64,000 nucleotides of DNA from Actinocatenispora thailandica (lineage in GTDB: Bacteria > Actinomycetota > Actinomycetes > Mycobacteriales > Micromonosporaceae): the NCBI RefSeq assembly GCF_016865425.1, contig NZ_AP023355.1, positions 5,888,198 through 5,952,197 on the forward strand, written 5' to 3'. Of this stretch, positions 1-8,560 are shown piece after piece. How positions within the stretch are numbered: the stretch's first letter is position 1; each line of letters opens with the position of its first letter. Below the pieces are notes generated by a model, which saw nothing but the letters and a program-made list of their open reading frames with translations, was not told where the DNA came from and made no database searches. The position numbers and the translations under genes were made by a program.

Positions 1-575
1 GCGAGCCGTTCGGTCGCCAGGATCCGGTCGCCGAACACCACCGAGACTGCGGCGGTACCGCCGAGATCGAGCACGGTCAGCGGCGCGGCCTGGGCGCCGA
101 ACAGCCGGTGGAAGTACCGGGCGGCGGCGATCGGCGCCGCCTCCAGCAGCGCCCTGCCCAGTCCCGCCGACTCCGCTGCCACCGTCAGCACCGACCGTTC
201 CCGCTCTGCCCAGCCGGCCGGGCACAGCAGCACCACCGTGCCGGGCGCGGCTCCGCCGACCCGGGCCGCTTCCGCGGCGACCCGGCCGAGCACCGCCGCC
301 AGCGCCGTGACGACCGGTACGTCGGCGCCCAGCTTCACCGTCTCGTCGGCGATGCGCAGCAGCGGGTTCGGCTCGTACCGCTCCGGGGCGAGCCGGGCGG
401 CGTGCACCGCGTCCCGGCCGGCGAGCAGGCCTCCGTCGGGTTGGGCGAACACCGCCGACGGCAGCAGCGGCGAGGAGTCGAACAGCAGCGGTTCGACCCG
501 CCCGTCCGGGTGGCCCAGCATCGCCACCGTGTGCACCGCGCCCAGCTGGACCGCCAGCCCGCATCCCACCGCCAT
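1..575 (-). CDS. Hsp70-like ATPase domain protein, C-terminus beyond window edge
   Basis: Translating the minus strand from an ATG at 575 gives an open frame that runs off the left edge. A GGAGGG lies 7 nt before the ATG. The first 190 residues align by eye with the actin-like ATPase half of the Hsp70-like protein at 4110-6287: both share PLLFDxSPxLPSAV near residue 30 and a RLAPERxEPNP block. A phosphate-2-like LDLGGTAAVSVV is present near residue 175. The phosphate-1 loop is degenerate: GLAVQLGAVHTVAML replaces the usual GIDYGTSNTVAVL and lacks the Asp. Nucleotide binding may therefore be altered. The family is inferred from motifs; the substrate is unknown. Confidence 0.7.
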   Translation of the reverse strand, partial: MAVGCGLAVQLGAVHTVAMLGHPDGRVEPLLFDSSPLLPSAVFAQPDGGLLAGRDAVHAARLAPERYEPNPLLRIADETVKLGADVPVVTALAAVLGRVAAEAARVGGAAPGTVVLLCPAGWAERERSVLTVAAESAGLGRALLEAAPIAAARYFHRLFGAQAAPLTVLDLGGTAAVSVVFGDRILATERL

Positions 576-679
576 CGGGGCCCTCCGTCCGATCGGCGCG
601 CAGGCCACGCCTGCCGTACCGCTCCGACCGTAGCCACCCCGGCCAACAGCCGACACCCGGCGACGACCAGCGCTGTTGT

Positions 680-691
680 TAGCGTGGACGG
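680..691 (+). promoter_or_regulatory. -10 box of a probable leaderless promoter
   Basis: TAGCGT at 680-685 is followed by 6 nt and the ATG at 692. No Shine-Dalgarno sequence separates them, so the transcript probably starts at or next to the start codon. The same TANNNT-N6/7-ATG arrangement recurs at six other genes in this window. Confidence 0.5.
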
Positions 692-1726
692 ATGGAACAT
701 CGGAGACTGGGTGGTAGCGGGTTGCAGGTCAGCGCCGTCACGTACGGCAACTGGCTGACCCACGGCAAGGACACCGAGCGGGTGGCGCGGGAGTGCGTCG
801 CCGCCGCGCTCGACGCCGGCATCACCACGTTCGACACCGCCGACGTGTACGGCGCGCCCGACTACGGCGCCGCCGAGGAGGTGCTGGGCGGTGCGCTGGC
901 GTCGGTGCGCCGGGCCGGCTACGTGCTGTGCACCAAGGTGTGTGGCCGCACCGGGCCGGGCGCGAACGACCAGGGCCTGTCCCGCAAGCACATCCTGGAG
1001 AGCTGCGACGCCTCGCTGCGCCGGCTCGGCACCGACCACATCGACCTGTACCAGGCGCACCGGTACGACGACGGCACGCCGCTGGAGGAGACCATGGTCG
1101 CGTTCGCCGACCTGGTACGGCAGGGCAAGGTCGGCTACCTCGGTACCTCGGAGTGGCGGCCGGACCAGATCGAGGCGGCCGCCGCGCTCGCCGCCGAGCT
1201 GCGGGTGCCGCTGATCTCCAACCAGCCGCAGTACTCGATGCTCTGGCGGGTGATCGAGCCCGAGGTGGTGCCGACCTGCGAGCGGCTCGGCATCGGCCAG
1301 ATCGTCTGGTCGCCGGTCGCGCAGGGCGTGCTGACCGGCAAGTACCTGCCGGGCCAGCCGCTACCCGCGGGCAGCCGGGCGACCCAGGAGCGCGGCGGCC
1401 GGTTCGTCGGCCGGTACCTGGGCGACGCCGTGCTGTCCGCCGTGCAGCGGCTGCGGCCGATCGCCGACGAGCACGGGTTGACGCTGGCGCAGCTGGCGAT
1501 CCGCTGGGTGCTGACGAACCCGGCGGTGTCCAGCGCGATCCTCGGCGCCTCCCGGCCGGAGCAGGTGCGCGACAACGCGGTGGCGGCCGGCGCGGTGCTG
1601 GACGCGGACACGCTGGCCCGCATCGACGCCGCGTTCGTCGACCCCGACCTCGGCGACCTGGTCGAACGCGATCCCGGCAAGATCGCCACCCCGTTCGCGG
1701 TCCGGGACGGCTGGCAGCGCGGCTGA
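692..1726 (+). CDS. aldo/keto reductase family oxidoreductase
   Basis: 344 residues, a normal length for the NADPH-dependent aldo/keto reductase superfamily. The tetrad is visible: Asp48 and Tyr53 in DTADVYG, Lys82 in CTKVCG and His123 in YQAHRYD. The C-terminal cofactor region is SSAILGASRPEQVRDN. Similarity by eye is strongest to the voltage-gated K+ channel beta-subunit/YghZ-like branch (the RRLG start and VWSPVAQGVLTGKY). It reduces aldehydes or ketones in the cytosol; the substrate is unknown. It stands alone, facing the LysR gene at 1786-2670, and probably uses a leaderless promoter. No defects seen. Confidence 0.9.
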   Translation: MEHRRLGGSGLQVSAVTYGNWLTHGKDTERVARECVAAALDAGITTFDTADVYGAPDYGAAEEVLGGALASVRRAGYVLCTKVCGRTGPGANDQGLSRKHILESCDASLRRLGTDHIDLYQAHRYDDGTPLEETMVAFADLVRQGKVGYLGTSEWRPDQIEAAAALAAELRVPLISNQPQYSMLWRVIEPEVVPTCERLGIGQIVWSPVAQGVLTGKYLPGQPLPAGSRATQERGGRFVGRYLGDAVLSAVQRLRPIADEHGLTLAQLAIRWVLTNPAVSSAILGASRPEQVRDNAVAAGAVLDADTLARIDAAFVDPDLGDLVERDPGKIATPFAVRDGWQRG

Positions 1727-1785
1727 CCGTCCGTCCACAGTAGACAGAAAGTGCCGGGTTCGCCCGCACCGTGGGCGGACCCGGC

Positions 1786-2670
1786 TCACCGTTTCGGCGG
1801 GGCCGGCAGGGTGCGGGCGCACCCGGCGAAGTCGGCCACCAGCCGGTTGCGATCGCCGGCCCGGGTCGCGAGTACCACGTGGCTCGGCTCCACCCCGTCC
1901 AGCGGCACCACGGTCAGATCGGCCCGGAGCATCTCGATACCGTTCACGACGGGCACGATGGCCACCGCCGCACCGGCCGCGACGAGTTCGATCTTGTCCT
2001 CGACCGACTCGATGTACGGGCCGTCCGGTGCCGGGCTGCCGTCCGGGCGCGGGTCGATGCGCCAGAACGCGTCCCACTCGGGGTCGGCCGCCCGGGTCAC
2101 CGGCTCGTCGGCGATGTCGGCGAGCGTGACCGACCGGCGGCCGGCGAGTCGGTGGTCGGCCGGCAGCAGCAGCGCCCGCGGCTCGTCGTACAGGATCGTC
2201 ACGTGCAGCCCGTCCGGCGCCAGCGGCAACCGGGTGACGACGGCATCGACCCGGTGGTCCAGCAGGGCGGCCCGCGGCTCGTCCAGGTTCAGGTGGCGGG
2301 TTGCGATCTCGGCGTCCGGGTGCCGGCGGCGCAACTCGCGGACGGCCGGGGTGACGATGATGTTCGTGGTGAAGCCGATCGTGACCCGGCTCGGGTCGGC
2401 CGCGGCCCGGGTCCGGGCCACCGCCTTCGCCGCCGCGGCCAGCATCGAGCGGGCCAGCGGCAGGAACACGGCACCGGCTTCGGTGAGCGCGGTGCCCTGC
2501 GGCGAACGGTCCAGCAGCCGCGCCCCGACGCCCTGCTCCAGCCGCCGGATCTGGCGGCTGAGCGACGACTGGGTCAGGTGCAGCTCGGTCGCGGCGCGGC
2601 CGAAGTGGCGGTGCGTGGCGACCACCACGAAGCACCGGACGAGCCGCAGGTCCAACTCGGCGTTCGTCAT
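1786..2670 (-). CDS. LysR-family transcriptional regulator
   Basis: 294 residues from the ATG at 2670. An upstream GTG at 2706 would add only a non-conserved dozen residues. The N-terminal winged helix-turn-helix is typical: LRCF-type helix, HFGRAATELHLTQSSLSRQIRRLEQGVG, then LLDRS and the wing. The rest is a periplasmic-binding-like effector domain. TACGCT at 2677-2682, 6 nt upstream of the ATG, suggests a leaderless transcript. It is divergent from the saccharopine-dehydrogenase-like gene at 2853, with a 182-bp intergenic region. Control of that neighbour is the usual LysR arrangement and is inferred here. Confidence 0.9.
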   Translation of the reverse strand: MTNAELDLRLVRCFVVVATHRHFGRAATELHLTQSSLSRQIRRLEQGVGARLLDRSPQGTALTEAGAVFLPLARSMLAAAAKAVARTRAAADPSRVTIGFTTNIIVTPAVRELRRRHPDAEIATRHLNLDEPRAALLDHRVDAVVTRLPLAPDGLHVTILYDEPRALLLPADHRLAGRRSVTLADIADEPVTRAADPEWDAFWRIDPRPDGSPAPDGPYIESVEDKIELVAAGAAVAIVPVVNGIEMLRADLTVVPLDGVEPSHVVLATRAGDRNRLVADFAGCARTLPAPPKR

Positions 2671-2682
2671 GCGTCCAGCGTA
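2671..2682 (-). promoter_or_regulatory. -10 box of a probable leaderless promoter for the LysR gene
   Basis: On the minus strand TACGCT (2682-2677) is followed by 6 nt and the ATG at 2670, with no Shine-Dalgarno sequence between. Confidence 0.45.
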
Positions 2683-2852
2683 ACCACCCGAGGCGCCCGG
2701 TCTCACCTCTGAATATTGCTGCTGAACTGCGATGATGCATGAATCGAGATGCGCTGTGCGGATCTCTCATTGGACCCTGCGCACGGCGCCCCCGCACGAT
2801 GGACAGGGCCGCAGACCGCGGCCTCGCACCGTCGAACGAGCGGACCGCAACG

Positions 2853-3929
2853 ATGAACGAGATCTGGATCCTCGGCGCGACCGGCCGGACCGGCCGCGCC
2901 ATCGCCGCCCGACTGGCCGCCAGCGCCACCCCGGTACTGGTCGGGCGGGACCGGGCGCGCCTCGCGGCGCTGGCCGACACGTTCCCCGGGCCGGCCCGGG
3001 TGGTACCTGCCGGATCGGTCGACGAGGCAGCCGCCCGGCTGCGGGACGCCGCGCCGCCGGTCGTGGTGAACACGATCGGCCCGTTCACCAGCACCATGCC
3101 GGCGGTCGTCGCGGCGCTGCCGCCCGGCACCCACTACGTCGACCTGGCGAACGAGCTGCCCGCGGTCGCCGGGCTGCTCGACCGGCACGACGACGCCGTC
3201 GCCGGCCGGCACTGCCTCGTCACCGGCGGCGGCTACGGCGTGCTCGGCACCGAAAGCGTGGTACGCCGGTTGTGCGCGGACCGGCCGACCCCCGCCCGGG
3301 TCCGCGTCGACGCGGTACCCATGGTGCGCAACGAACCCGGCCGGTTGGGGCCGGCGCTCGCCGCGAGCATCGTCGACGGCCTCGCCGCCGGCGGACTCCG
3401 GTACGAGCGGGGCCGGCTGGTGCGGACCCGGCTCGGCAACGACCCGGCCCGGCTGACCCTCCCGGACGGTACGACCGCGCGCACCGCCGGCGTGCCGACC
3501 GGCGAGCTGGTGGCCGCGCAGCGGGCCAGCGGCGCCCCGGCGGTGGTGGCCGCGTCGAGCATGGCGCCGTCGGGTACGGCGGCCCGGGCGGTGCTGCCGG
3601 CCGTGACGGCGCTGCTGTCCCGGCCGTCGATCGGCGGCTTCGCGAAGCGCCGGTTGGCCCGCGTCCAGGTCGCCGACCGGCCGCCGGCCCGCCCGTTCAC
3701 CTGGGCGCACGCCCGCGCCTGGTGGTCGGACGGCAGCAGCCGGGAGGGGTGGCTGCGGGCCGGCGACGCGATGGCGTTCACCGTGGCTACCGCCGCGACG
3801 CTGGCCGAACGGCTCGCGGCCGGCGCCGGCCGCCCCGGTGCGTACACCCCGGCCGCGCTGTTCGGTCCCGACCTCGCCGTCACCGCGGGCGCCGAGTTCC
3901 TCCTCGACCCCGCGCGCACAGCGGACTGA
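2853..3929 (+). CDS. saccharopine-dehydrogenase-like NAD(P)-binding protein
   Basis: 358 residues starting at the ATG at 2853, just before the Rossmann motif IWILGATGRTGRAIAARL. The frame is open back to 2739 but that extra stretch is not conserved-looking. Next come VVVNTIGPFTSTMPAVV and THYVDLANELPA, the typical second half of the dinucleotide domain in saccharopine dehydrogenase-like reductases. The plan matches the gene at 7488-8519 (GAYGHTGRF, INCAGPF, PYLDVAAE), so the two are paralogs. The substrate is unknown; trans-acting enoyl reductases and lysine-pathway enzymes share this fold. It is probably under the divergent LysR regulator. Confidence 0.8.
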   Translation: MNEIWILGATGRTGRAIAARLAASATPVLVGRDRARLAALADTFPGPARVVPAGSVDEAAARLRDAAPPVVVNTIGPFTSTMPAVVAALPPGTHYVDLANELPAVAGLLDRHDDAVAGRHCLVTGGGYGVLGTESVVRRLCADRPTPARVRVDAVPMVRNEPGRLGPALAASIVDGLAAGGLRYERGRLVRTRLGNDPARLTLPDGTTARTAGVPTGELVAAQRASGAPAVVAASSMAPSGTAARAVLPAVTALLSRPSIGGFAKRRLARVQVADRPPARPFTWAHARAWWSDGSSREGWLRAGDAMAFTVATAATLAERLAAGAGRPGAYTPAALFGPDLAVTAGAEFLLDPARTAD

Positions 3930-4109
3930 CCCGATCGCGCCGGTCGCCGCGCCGGGGTGCCCAGACGCCGGCTGGGCGTGCCGGCGCCGGTCGCCGCGCC
4001 GAGATCCGGGCACCGAGGGCCGACGCCGCGGCCGGTGCGCTTGCCCCCGGTGGTATCAACGGGCCTGGGTCGGAACGGCGCCCGGCAGGCGAGCAAGGCG
4101 GGGAGACAG

Positions 4110-6287
4110 GTGCACGACGATTTCCGGCTCGGCATCGACTACGGCACGTCCAACACCGTCGCCGTCCTCGCCTGGCCGGACGGTCGCGCCCGGCCGCTGC
4201 TGTTCGACGGATCCCCGGTGCTGCCCTCGGCGGTGTGCGCCGGCGCGGACGGCACGCTGATCACCGGCCAGGAAGCGGCGCGCGCCGCCCGCCTCGCACC
4301 GGAGCGGTTCGAGCCGAACCCGAAACGCCGCATCGACGAACTCGACGTGCTGCTCGGCGACCGCACCTACCCGCTGAGCGAGCTGGTCGCGGCGACGCTG
4401 CGTCGGGTGGCCGCGGAAGCGACCCGCATCGCCGGCGCGCCGGTCGCCGACGTCACCATCACCCACCCGGTCGAGTGGGGTCCGGCCCGGCGCGCGCTGC
4501 TGACCGAGGCCGCCGACCGCGCCGGACTGTCCCGGCCGACGCTGGTGCCCGAGCCTGTCGCCGCCGCCACCTACTTCGTCGACGTGCTGGACCACCGGGT
4601 GCCGGTCGGCCACGGTGTCGTCGTGTACGACCTGGGCGGCGGCACGTTCGACGCGTGCGTCGTCCGCCGCGGCGCCGACGGCTTCGAACCCCTCTCCTAC
4701 CAGGGGCTCGACGACATCGGCGGCGTCGATCTCGACGCGCTGGTCGTCGAGATCGTCGGTCAGGTTGCCGGGGCGCAGGCACCGGACGAGTGGCAGCGGC
4801 TGGCGCACCCGAGCAACCCGGCCGAGCTGCGCCACTCCCGGACCCTGTGGGAGGACGCCCGGCTGGCCAAGGAGGCGCTGTCCCGGCAGAACACCGCCGG
4901 CATCTTCGTCCCGCTGGTCGACCGGGACGTGCACGTCACCCGGGAACAGTTCGAGTCGGCTGCCCGCGCGGCGCTGACCCGTACGGCCGAGGCGACGCTG
5001 TCGGCGATCAGGCAGGCCCGGATCACCCCCGCCGACGTCGCCGGCCTCTTCCTCGTCGGCGGATCCACCCGGGTACCGATGGCGGCGACGCTGCTGCACC
5101 AGCGGGTCGGCCTCGCGCCGATCGCACTGGAACAGCCCGAGATCGTCGTCGCCGAGGGCGCCCTGCACCACCGCACCGCCACTGGCACCGCGGCGCCGGC
5201 CACCCTGCTCGGGCCGTACCCGCCGCGGCCGGCGCCGGGCGGCCTCGGCGATCCGGGCCCGGTCTCCGCCGTGCCCGACGCCCCGGGGCAGGTGTCGGCC
5301 GGGCCCGGCGGCGCCGGCGCGACGTCGGGCTGGCCCGGTGGCCCGGTGGCCGGGGTGCACGGCGACCACAGCCAGGCGTGGCGAGCCCCCGATGGGGCCG
5401 CACCGGTGTCGGCGATGCCGGGTGCCGCGTCTCCCGTGTCCGCGCCCGCGCTGTCGTCGACGCCGCCCGCTGCCATGGCGTACCAGGCGGGGACGCCCTC
5501 GCCAGTGCCGGCCGCCTCGGTGCCGGGTGCCTCGGTTTCGGGCTCCCCGGCGCCGAATGCGGGTGGTGCCGGGCCTGCGAGGCCGGCCGCGTCAGCCCAC
5601 ACCCTGCGCCGTCGTCGCCGTCTCGGTCTGGTGCTCGGGATCTGCGTGACCGTGCTCCTCCTGGTCGCCATCGCCGCCGGCGCGATCTACGAGCAGCGGA
5701 ACGCCCCCCGCGCGCTGCCCGCCGACCTGCGCTCACACGCCTGCAAGTACATCGACATGACGCCGCTCTACACGAAGTTCGGGGTCCCGAAACCGAGTGC
5801 GAAACCCGTCCCGAATGGCCACTCCGGGACCGACCTGTGCTCGCTGGACACCATCGGCAAGGGCCGTCCCAAGATCGACGTCAGCGGGGTCACGTTCAAC
5901 GTCGACTCGCAAGGCAGCAGGACATCCGGCGAGTACACCGACTTCGTCGCCGCGATGCGCCTGAACCACGACTACCCGGTGAAGAAGCTCTCGATCGGTG
6001 ACGAGGCGGTCGTCGGCCCACTGCCCGACTTCATCGCCGCCCAGAACACGGGTGCACCATCGCCCGCGCCGTCAGGCCCGGCCGGCGACGGTGTCGGCTA
6101 CGGCCTGGAGATCGTGGTGCGCAAGGCGGATTACCTGATCCTGATCGAGGTCGACCTCGATTTCGGCGAATGGTTGGAGGGGGCTCCCCGGCCCACCATT
6201 CCGCGAGAACGGCTCGATACCGAGGCGGACGCGCTCGCCCAGGTCGCCAGGGCGAGCCTCCGGAAGGTGTCCGCGGTGATGCACTGA
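4110..6287 (+). CDS. Hsp70-like ATPase with single membrane anchor and external C-terminal domain
   Basis: The GTG at 4110 is chosen because GGGGAGA sits 4-9 nt upstream; the frame is open from 3957. 725 residues. Residues 1-360 are an Hsp70/actin-like ATPase: phosphate-1 GIDYGTSNTVAVL (9-20), phosphate-2 YDLGGGTFDACVV (about 172-185) and adenosine motif LFLVGGSTRVPM (about 311-322). Residues 365-495 are a Pro/Ala/Gly linker. Residues 506-528 form a membrane helix (LGLVLGICVTVLLLVAIAAG) after an RRRRR stretch, putting the ATPase inside. Residues 530-725 are an unrecognised extracytoplasmic domain with two Cys (ACKYID, DLCSLD). There is no Hsp70 substrate-binding domain. It may couple cytosolic ATP binding to an outside signal; this is inference. 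Confidence 0.8.
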   Translation: MHDDFRLGIDYGTSNTVAVLAWPDGRARPLLFDGSPVLPSAVCAGADGTLITGQEAARAARLAPERFEPNPKRRIDELDVLLGDRTYPLSELVAATLRRVAAEATRIAGAPVADVTITHPVEWGPARRALLTEAADRAGLSRPTLVPEPVAAATYFVDVLDHRVPVGHGVVVYDLGGGTFDACVVRRGADGFEPLSYQGLDDIGGVDLDALVVEIVGQVAGAQAPDEWQRLAHPSNPAELRHSRTLWEDARLAKEALSRQNTAGIFVPLVDRDVHVTREQFESAARAALTRTAEATLSAIRQARITPADVAGLFLVGGSTRVPMAATLLHQRVGLAPIALEQPEIVVAEGALHHRTATGTAAPATLLGPYPPRPAPGGLGDPGPVSAVPDAPGQVSAGPGGAGATSGWPGGPVAGVHGDHSQAWRAPDGAAPVSAMPGAASPVSAPALSSTPPAAMAYQAGTPSPVPAASVPGASVSGSPAPNAGGAGPARPAASAHTLRRRRRLGLVLGICVTVLLLVAIAAGAIYEQRNAPRALPADLRSHACKYIDMTPLYTKFGVPKPSAKPVPNGHSGTDLCSLDTIGKGRPKIDVSGVTFNVDSQGSRTSGEYTDFVAAMRLNHDYPVKKLSIGDEAVVGPLPDFIAAQNTGAPSPAPSGPAGDGVGYGLEIVVRKADYLILIEVDLDFGEWLEGAPRPTIPRERLDTEADALAQVARASLRKVSAVMH

Positions 6288-6300
6288 CGTCCCCGGTTCG

Positions 6301-6392
6301 GCACTGCCCGGTCGCGGGGCGGTGCCTGGTCGCGGGGCGGTGCCTGGTCGCGGGGCACTGCCTGATCGTGGGGGCGGCGCCTGGTCGCGGGG
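6301..6392. repeat. 18-bp tandem repeat, about five copies
   Basis: Units start at 6301, 6319, 6337, 6355 and about 6375, with core GCGGTGCCTGGTCGCGGG. Two copies are identical and the others differ by 1-4 bases. It fills the gap between two convergent genes. It has no coding role that I can see and is too short and spacer-free for CRISPR. Confidence 0.85.
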
Positions 6393-6442
6393 CGGTGCCG
6401 GGGCCGGTCGCGCGGCAGGCGGGTCGACGCCGCGGGCCGCCG

Positions 6443-7387
6443 TCACTCGACGGGCGTGCGCGGAGCGGTGAAGGTGCGGCGGTAGGTGTCCGGGGGTACC
6501 CCGACGGTGCGGTGGAAGTGCCGGCGCAGCGTCGCGGCGGTACCCATGCCGGTCGCCGCGGCGATGGCGTCGATCCCGTCGTCGGTGCGTTCCAGCAGTT
6601 CCTGGGCGCGGCGGATCCGTTGGGACAGCAGCCACTGCAGCGGCGTGGTACCGGTCGCGGCCCGGAAGTGCCGGCCCAGGTTGCGGGGGCTCATGCTGGC
6701 GCGGCGGGCCAGGTCGGTCACGGTCAGCGGCCGGTCCAGCCGGGCCAGCGCCCAGTCGAACAGGCCGGCGAGCGGCACCGCGTCGGATGCCGGTACCGGG
6801 GCGGTGACGAACTGGGCCTGCCCGCCGTCCCGGTGTGGCGGTACGACCAGGCGACGGGCCACGGCGTTGGCGACCGCCGAACCGTGGTCGAGGCGTACCA
6901 GGTGCAGGCAGAGGTCCATCGCGGCGGCCTTGCCGGCGGAGGTGAGCACGCTGCCGTTGTCGACGTAGAGCACGTCCGGGTCGACCGTCACCCGCGGGTG
7001 GCGGGCGGCGAGCGCGGCGGTGTGCGCCCAGTGCGTGGTGGCCCGCCGGCCGTCCAGCAGCCCCGCCGCGGCCAGCACGAACGCGCCGGTGCACAGCGAC
7101 GCGACGCGGGCGCCGGCCGCGTGCGCCGCCCGTACCGCGTCGACCAGGTCGGCCGGCGGGTCCGCGTCGACGTCGGCCCAGCCCGGCACGATCACCGTGT
7201 CGGCGGACCGTAGCCGGTCGAGACCGCCGTCCGGGACCACCTGGAACAGGCCGACCGGCACCGGGCGCGGCCCGCAGAGGGCGACCTGGTAACGCTCGGT
7301 GGCGGGCCCACCGCCGAAGACCTCGTGTGCCATCGACAGTTCCAGGCTCAGCATGCCGTCGGTGACGGCGAACGCGACGGTACGCAT
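6443..7387 (-). CDS. GlxA-type transcriptional regulator (DJ-1/PfpI-like plus AraC domain)
   Basis: 314 residues from the ATG at 7387. Residues 1-175 are a DJ-1/PfpI glutamine-amidotransferase-like domain with the elbow VASLCTGAFVLAAAGLLDG. The C-terminal 100 residues are a double helix-turn-helix AraC domain (LARRASMSPRNLGRHFRAATGTTP, then IAAATGMGTAATLRRHFHRTVG). This architecture is that of GlxA/FtrA-like activators. The upstream TATAGT, 7 nt before the ATG, fits a leaderless transcript. It is divergent from the oxidoreductase at 7488, its likely target by position. The ligand is unknown. Confidence 0.9.
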   Translation of the reverse strand: MRTVAFAVTDGMLSLELSMAHEVFGGGPATERYQVALCGPRPVPVGLFQVVPDGGLDRLRSADTVIVPGWADVDADPPADLVDAVRAAHAAGARVASLCTGAFVLAAAGLLDGRRATTHWAHTAALAARHPRVTVDPDVLYVDNGSVLTSAGKAAAMDLCLHLVRLDHGSAVANAVARRLVVPPHRDGGQAQFVTAPVPASDAVPLAGLFDWALARLDRPLTVTDLARRASMSPRNLGRHFRAATGTTPLQWLLSQRIRRAQELLERTDDGIDAIAAATGMGTAATLRRHFHRTVGVPPDTYRRTFTAPRTPVE

Positions 7388-7400
7388 GTCCGAAACTATA
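7388..7400 (-). promoter_or_regulatory. -10 box TATAGT, probable leaderless promoter
   Basis: On the minus strand TATAGT (7400-7395) precedes the ATG at 7387 by 7 nt. No ribosome-binding sequence is present. Confidence 0.55.
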
Positions 7401-7487
7401 CGCGAGTTGGCGTTCCCGCCACTCGTGCCGGCGGCCCGGCGCTGCCAGGCTGGTCCCCGTCCACCGGTACGAGCAGGGCGGAGAGCC

Positions 7488-8519
7488 ATGAACACGAACC
7501 ACCAGATCGCGGTGTACGGCGCCTACGGCCACACCGGCCGCTTCGTCGTCGCCGAACTGCGCGACCGCGGTTTCCGCCCGGTCCTGTCCGGCCGCGACGA
7601 GCACCGGCTGCGGGCTCTCGCGGCGGCCCACCCGGGTACCGAGGTGCGGCCGGCCGCGGTCGACGACCCGGCCGCGCTCGACCGGGCACTGGCCGGCGTC
7701 GCCGCCGTGATCAACTGCGCCGGGCCGTTCGCCACCACCGCCGGGCCGGTGGTCGAGGCCGCCCTGCGCGCCGGCATCCCCTACCTGGACGTCGCCGCCG
7801 AGATCGAGGCGAACCTGGACACGTTCCGGCACTTCGGCGACCGCGCCCGGGCCGCCGAGGCGATCGTGGTCCCCGCGATGGCCTTCTACGGCGGCCTCGG
7901 CGACCTGCTGGTCAGCGCGGTGCTGGCCGGCGAGACCGGCGCCGACGAGGTGCACGTCGGGTACGGGCTGAGCAGCTGGCACCCGACCGCCGGGACGCGC
8001 GCCGCGGGGGTGGTGTCGAGCCGGCGGCGGGACGGCCGGCGGGTGCGCTACCAGGACGGCCGACTGCAGTACCACGACGGCCAGCCGACGACCCTGACCT
8101 GGGACTTCCCGGCGCCGATCGGTTCGCGGACGGTGCTCGCGGAGTTCACCATGGCCGACGTGGTCACCGTGCCCAGCCACCTCGACGTCGGGGAGGTGTG
8201 CACGTACATGACCGCCGAGGCGGCCCGGGACATCGCCGCGCCGGACACCCCCACGCCGGCCGCCGTGGACGAGCGGGGCCGCTCCGCGCAGACGTTCGTG
8301 GTCGAGGCCCTGGTCCGCAGCAGGGGGACCGAGCGGCGGGCGGTGGCACGCGGGCAGGACATCTACGCGGTCACCGCACCGCTCGTGGTGGAGGCGGTAC
8401 GCCGCGTTCTCGGCGGCGAGACCAGGACCGTCGGCGTCGCGTCGGCCGGCGAGATCTTCGACCCGGCCGGCTTCCTCCGGGCCCTCGCCGACCGCGGCGC
8501 CCTCGACGTGTCCCTGTGA
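7488..8519 (+). CDS. saccharopine-dehydrogenase-like NAD(P)-binding protein
   Basis: 343 residues from the ATG at 7488, with GGCGGAGAG just upstream. The Rossmann fold begins QIAVYGAYGHTGRFVVAEL; INCAGPFATTAGPVVEAAL and PYLDVAAEIEA follow. It is paralogous to the gene at 2853-3929, with the same motif order and length class. It faces the GlxA-type regulator at 6443-7387 and ends 42 bp before the convergent glmS. The substrate cannot be read from the sequence. Confidence 0.85.
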   Translation: MNTNHQIAVYGAYGHTGRFVVAELRDRGFRPVLSGRDEHRLRALAAAHPGTEVRPAAVDDPAALDRALAGVAAVINCAGPFATTAGPVVEAALRAGIPYLDVAAEIEANLDTFRHFGDRARAAEAIVVPAMAFYGGLGDLLVSAVLAGETGADEVHVGYGLSSWHPTAGTRAAGVVSSRRRDGRRVRYQDGRLQYHDGQPTTLTWDFPAPIGSRTVLAEFTMADVVTVPSHLDVGEVCTYMTAEAARDIAAPDTPTPAAVDERGRSAQTFVVEALVRSRGTERRAVARGQDIYAVTAPLVVEAVRRVLGGETRTVGVASAGEIFDPAGFLRALADRGALDVSL

Positions 8520-8560
8520 CGTCGAGTCCCGCCGATCAGGACGCCCGCCGGCCCCGCGGG

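Noticed and set aside
1361-3130. 589-codon minus-strand frame across the LysR and aldo/keto genes
   Set aside because: Arg/Gly/Pro-rich shadow translation that overlaps two clear genes in other frames.
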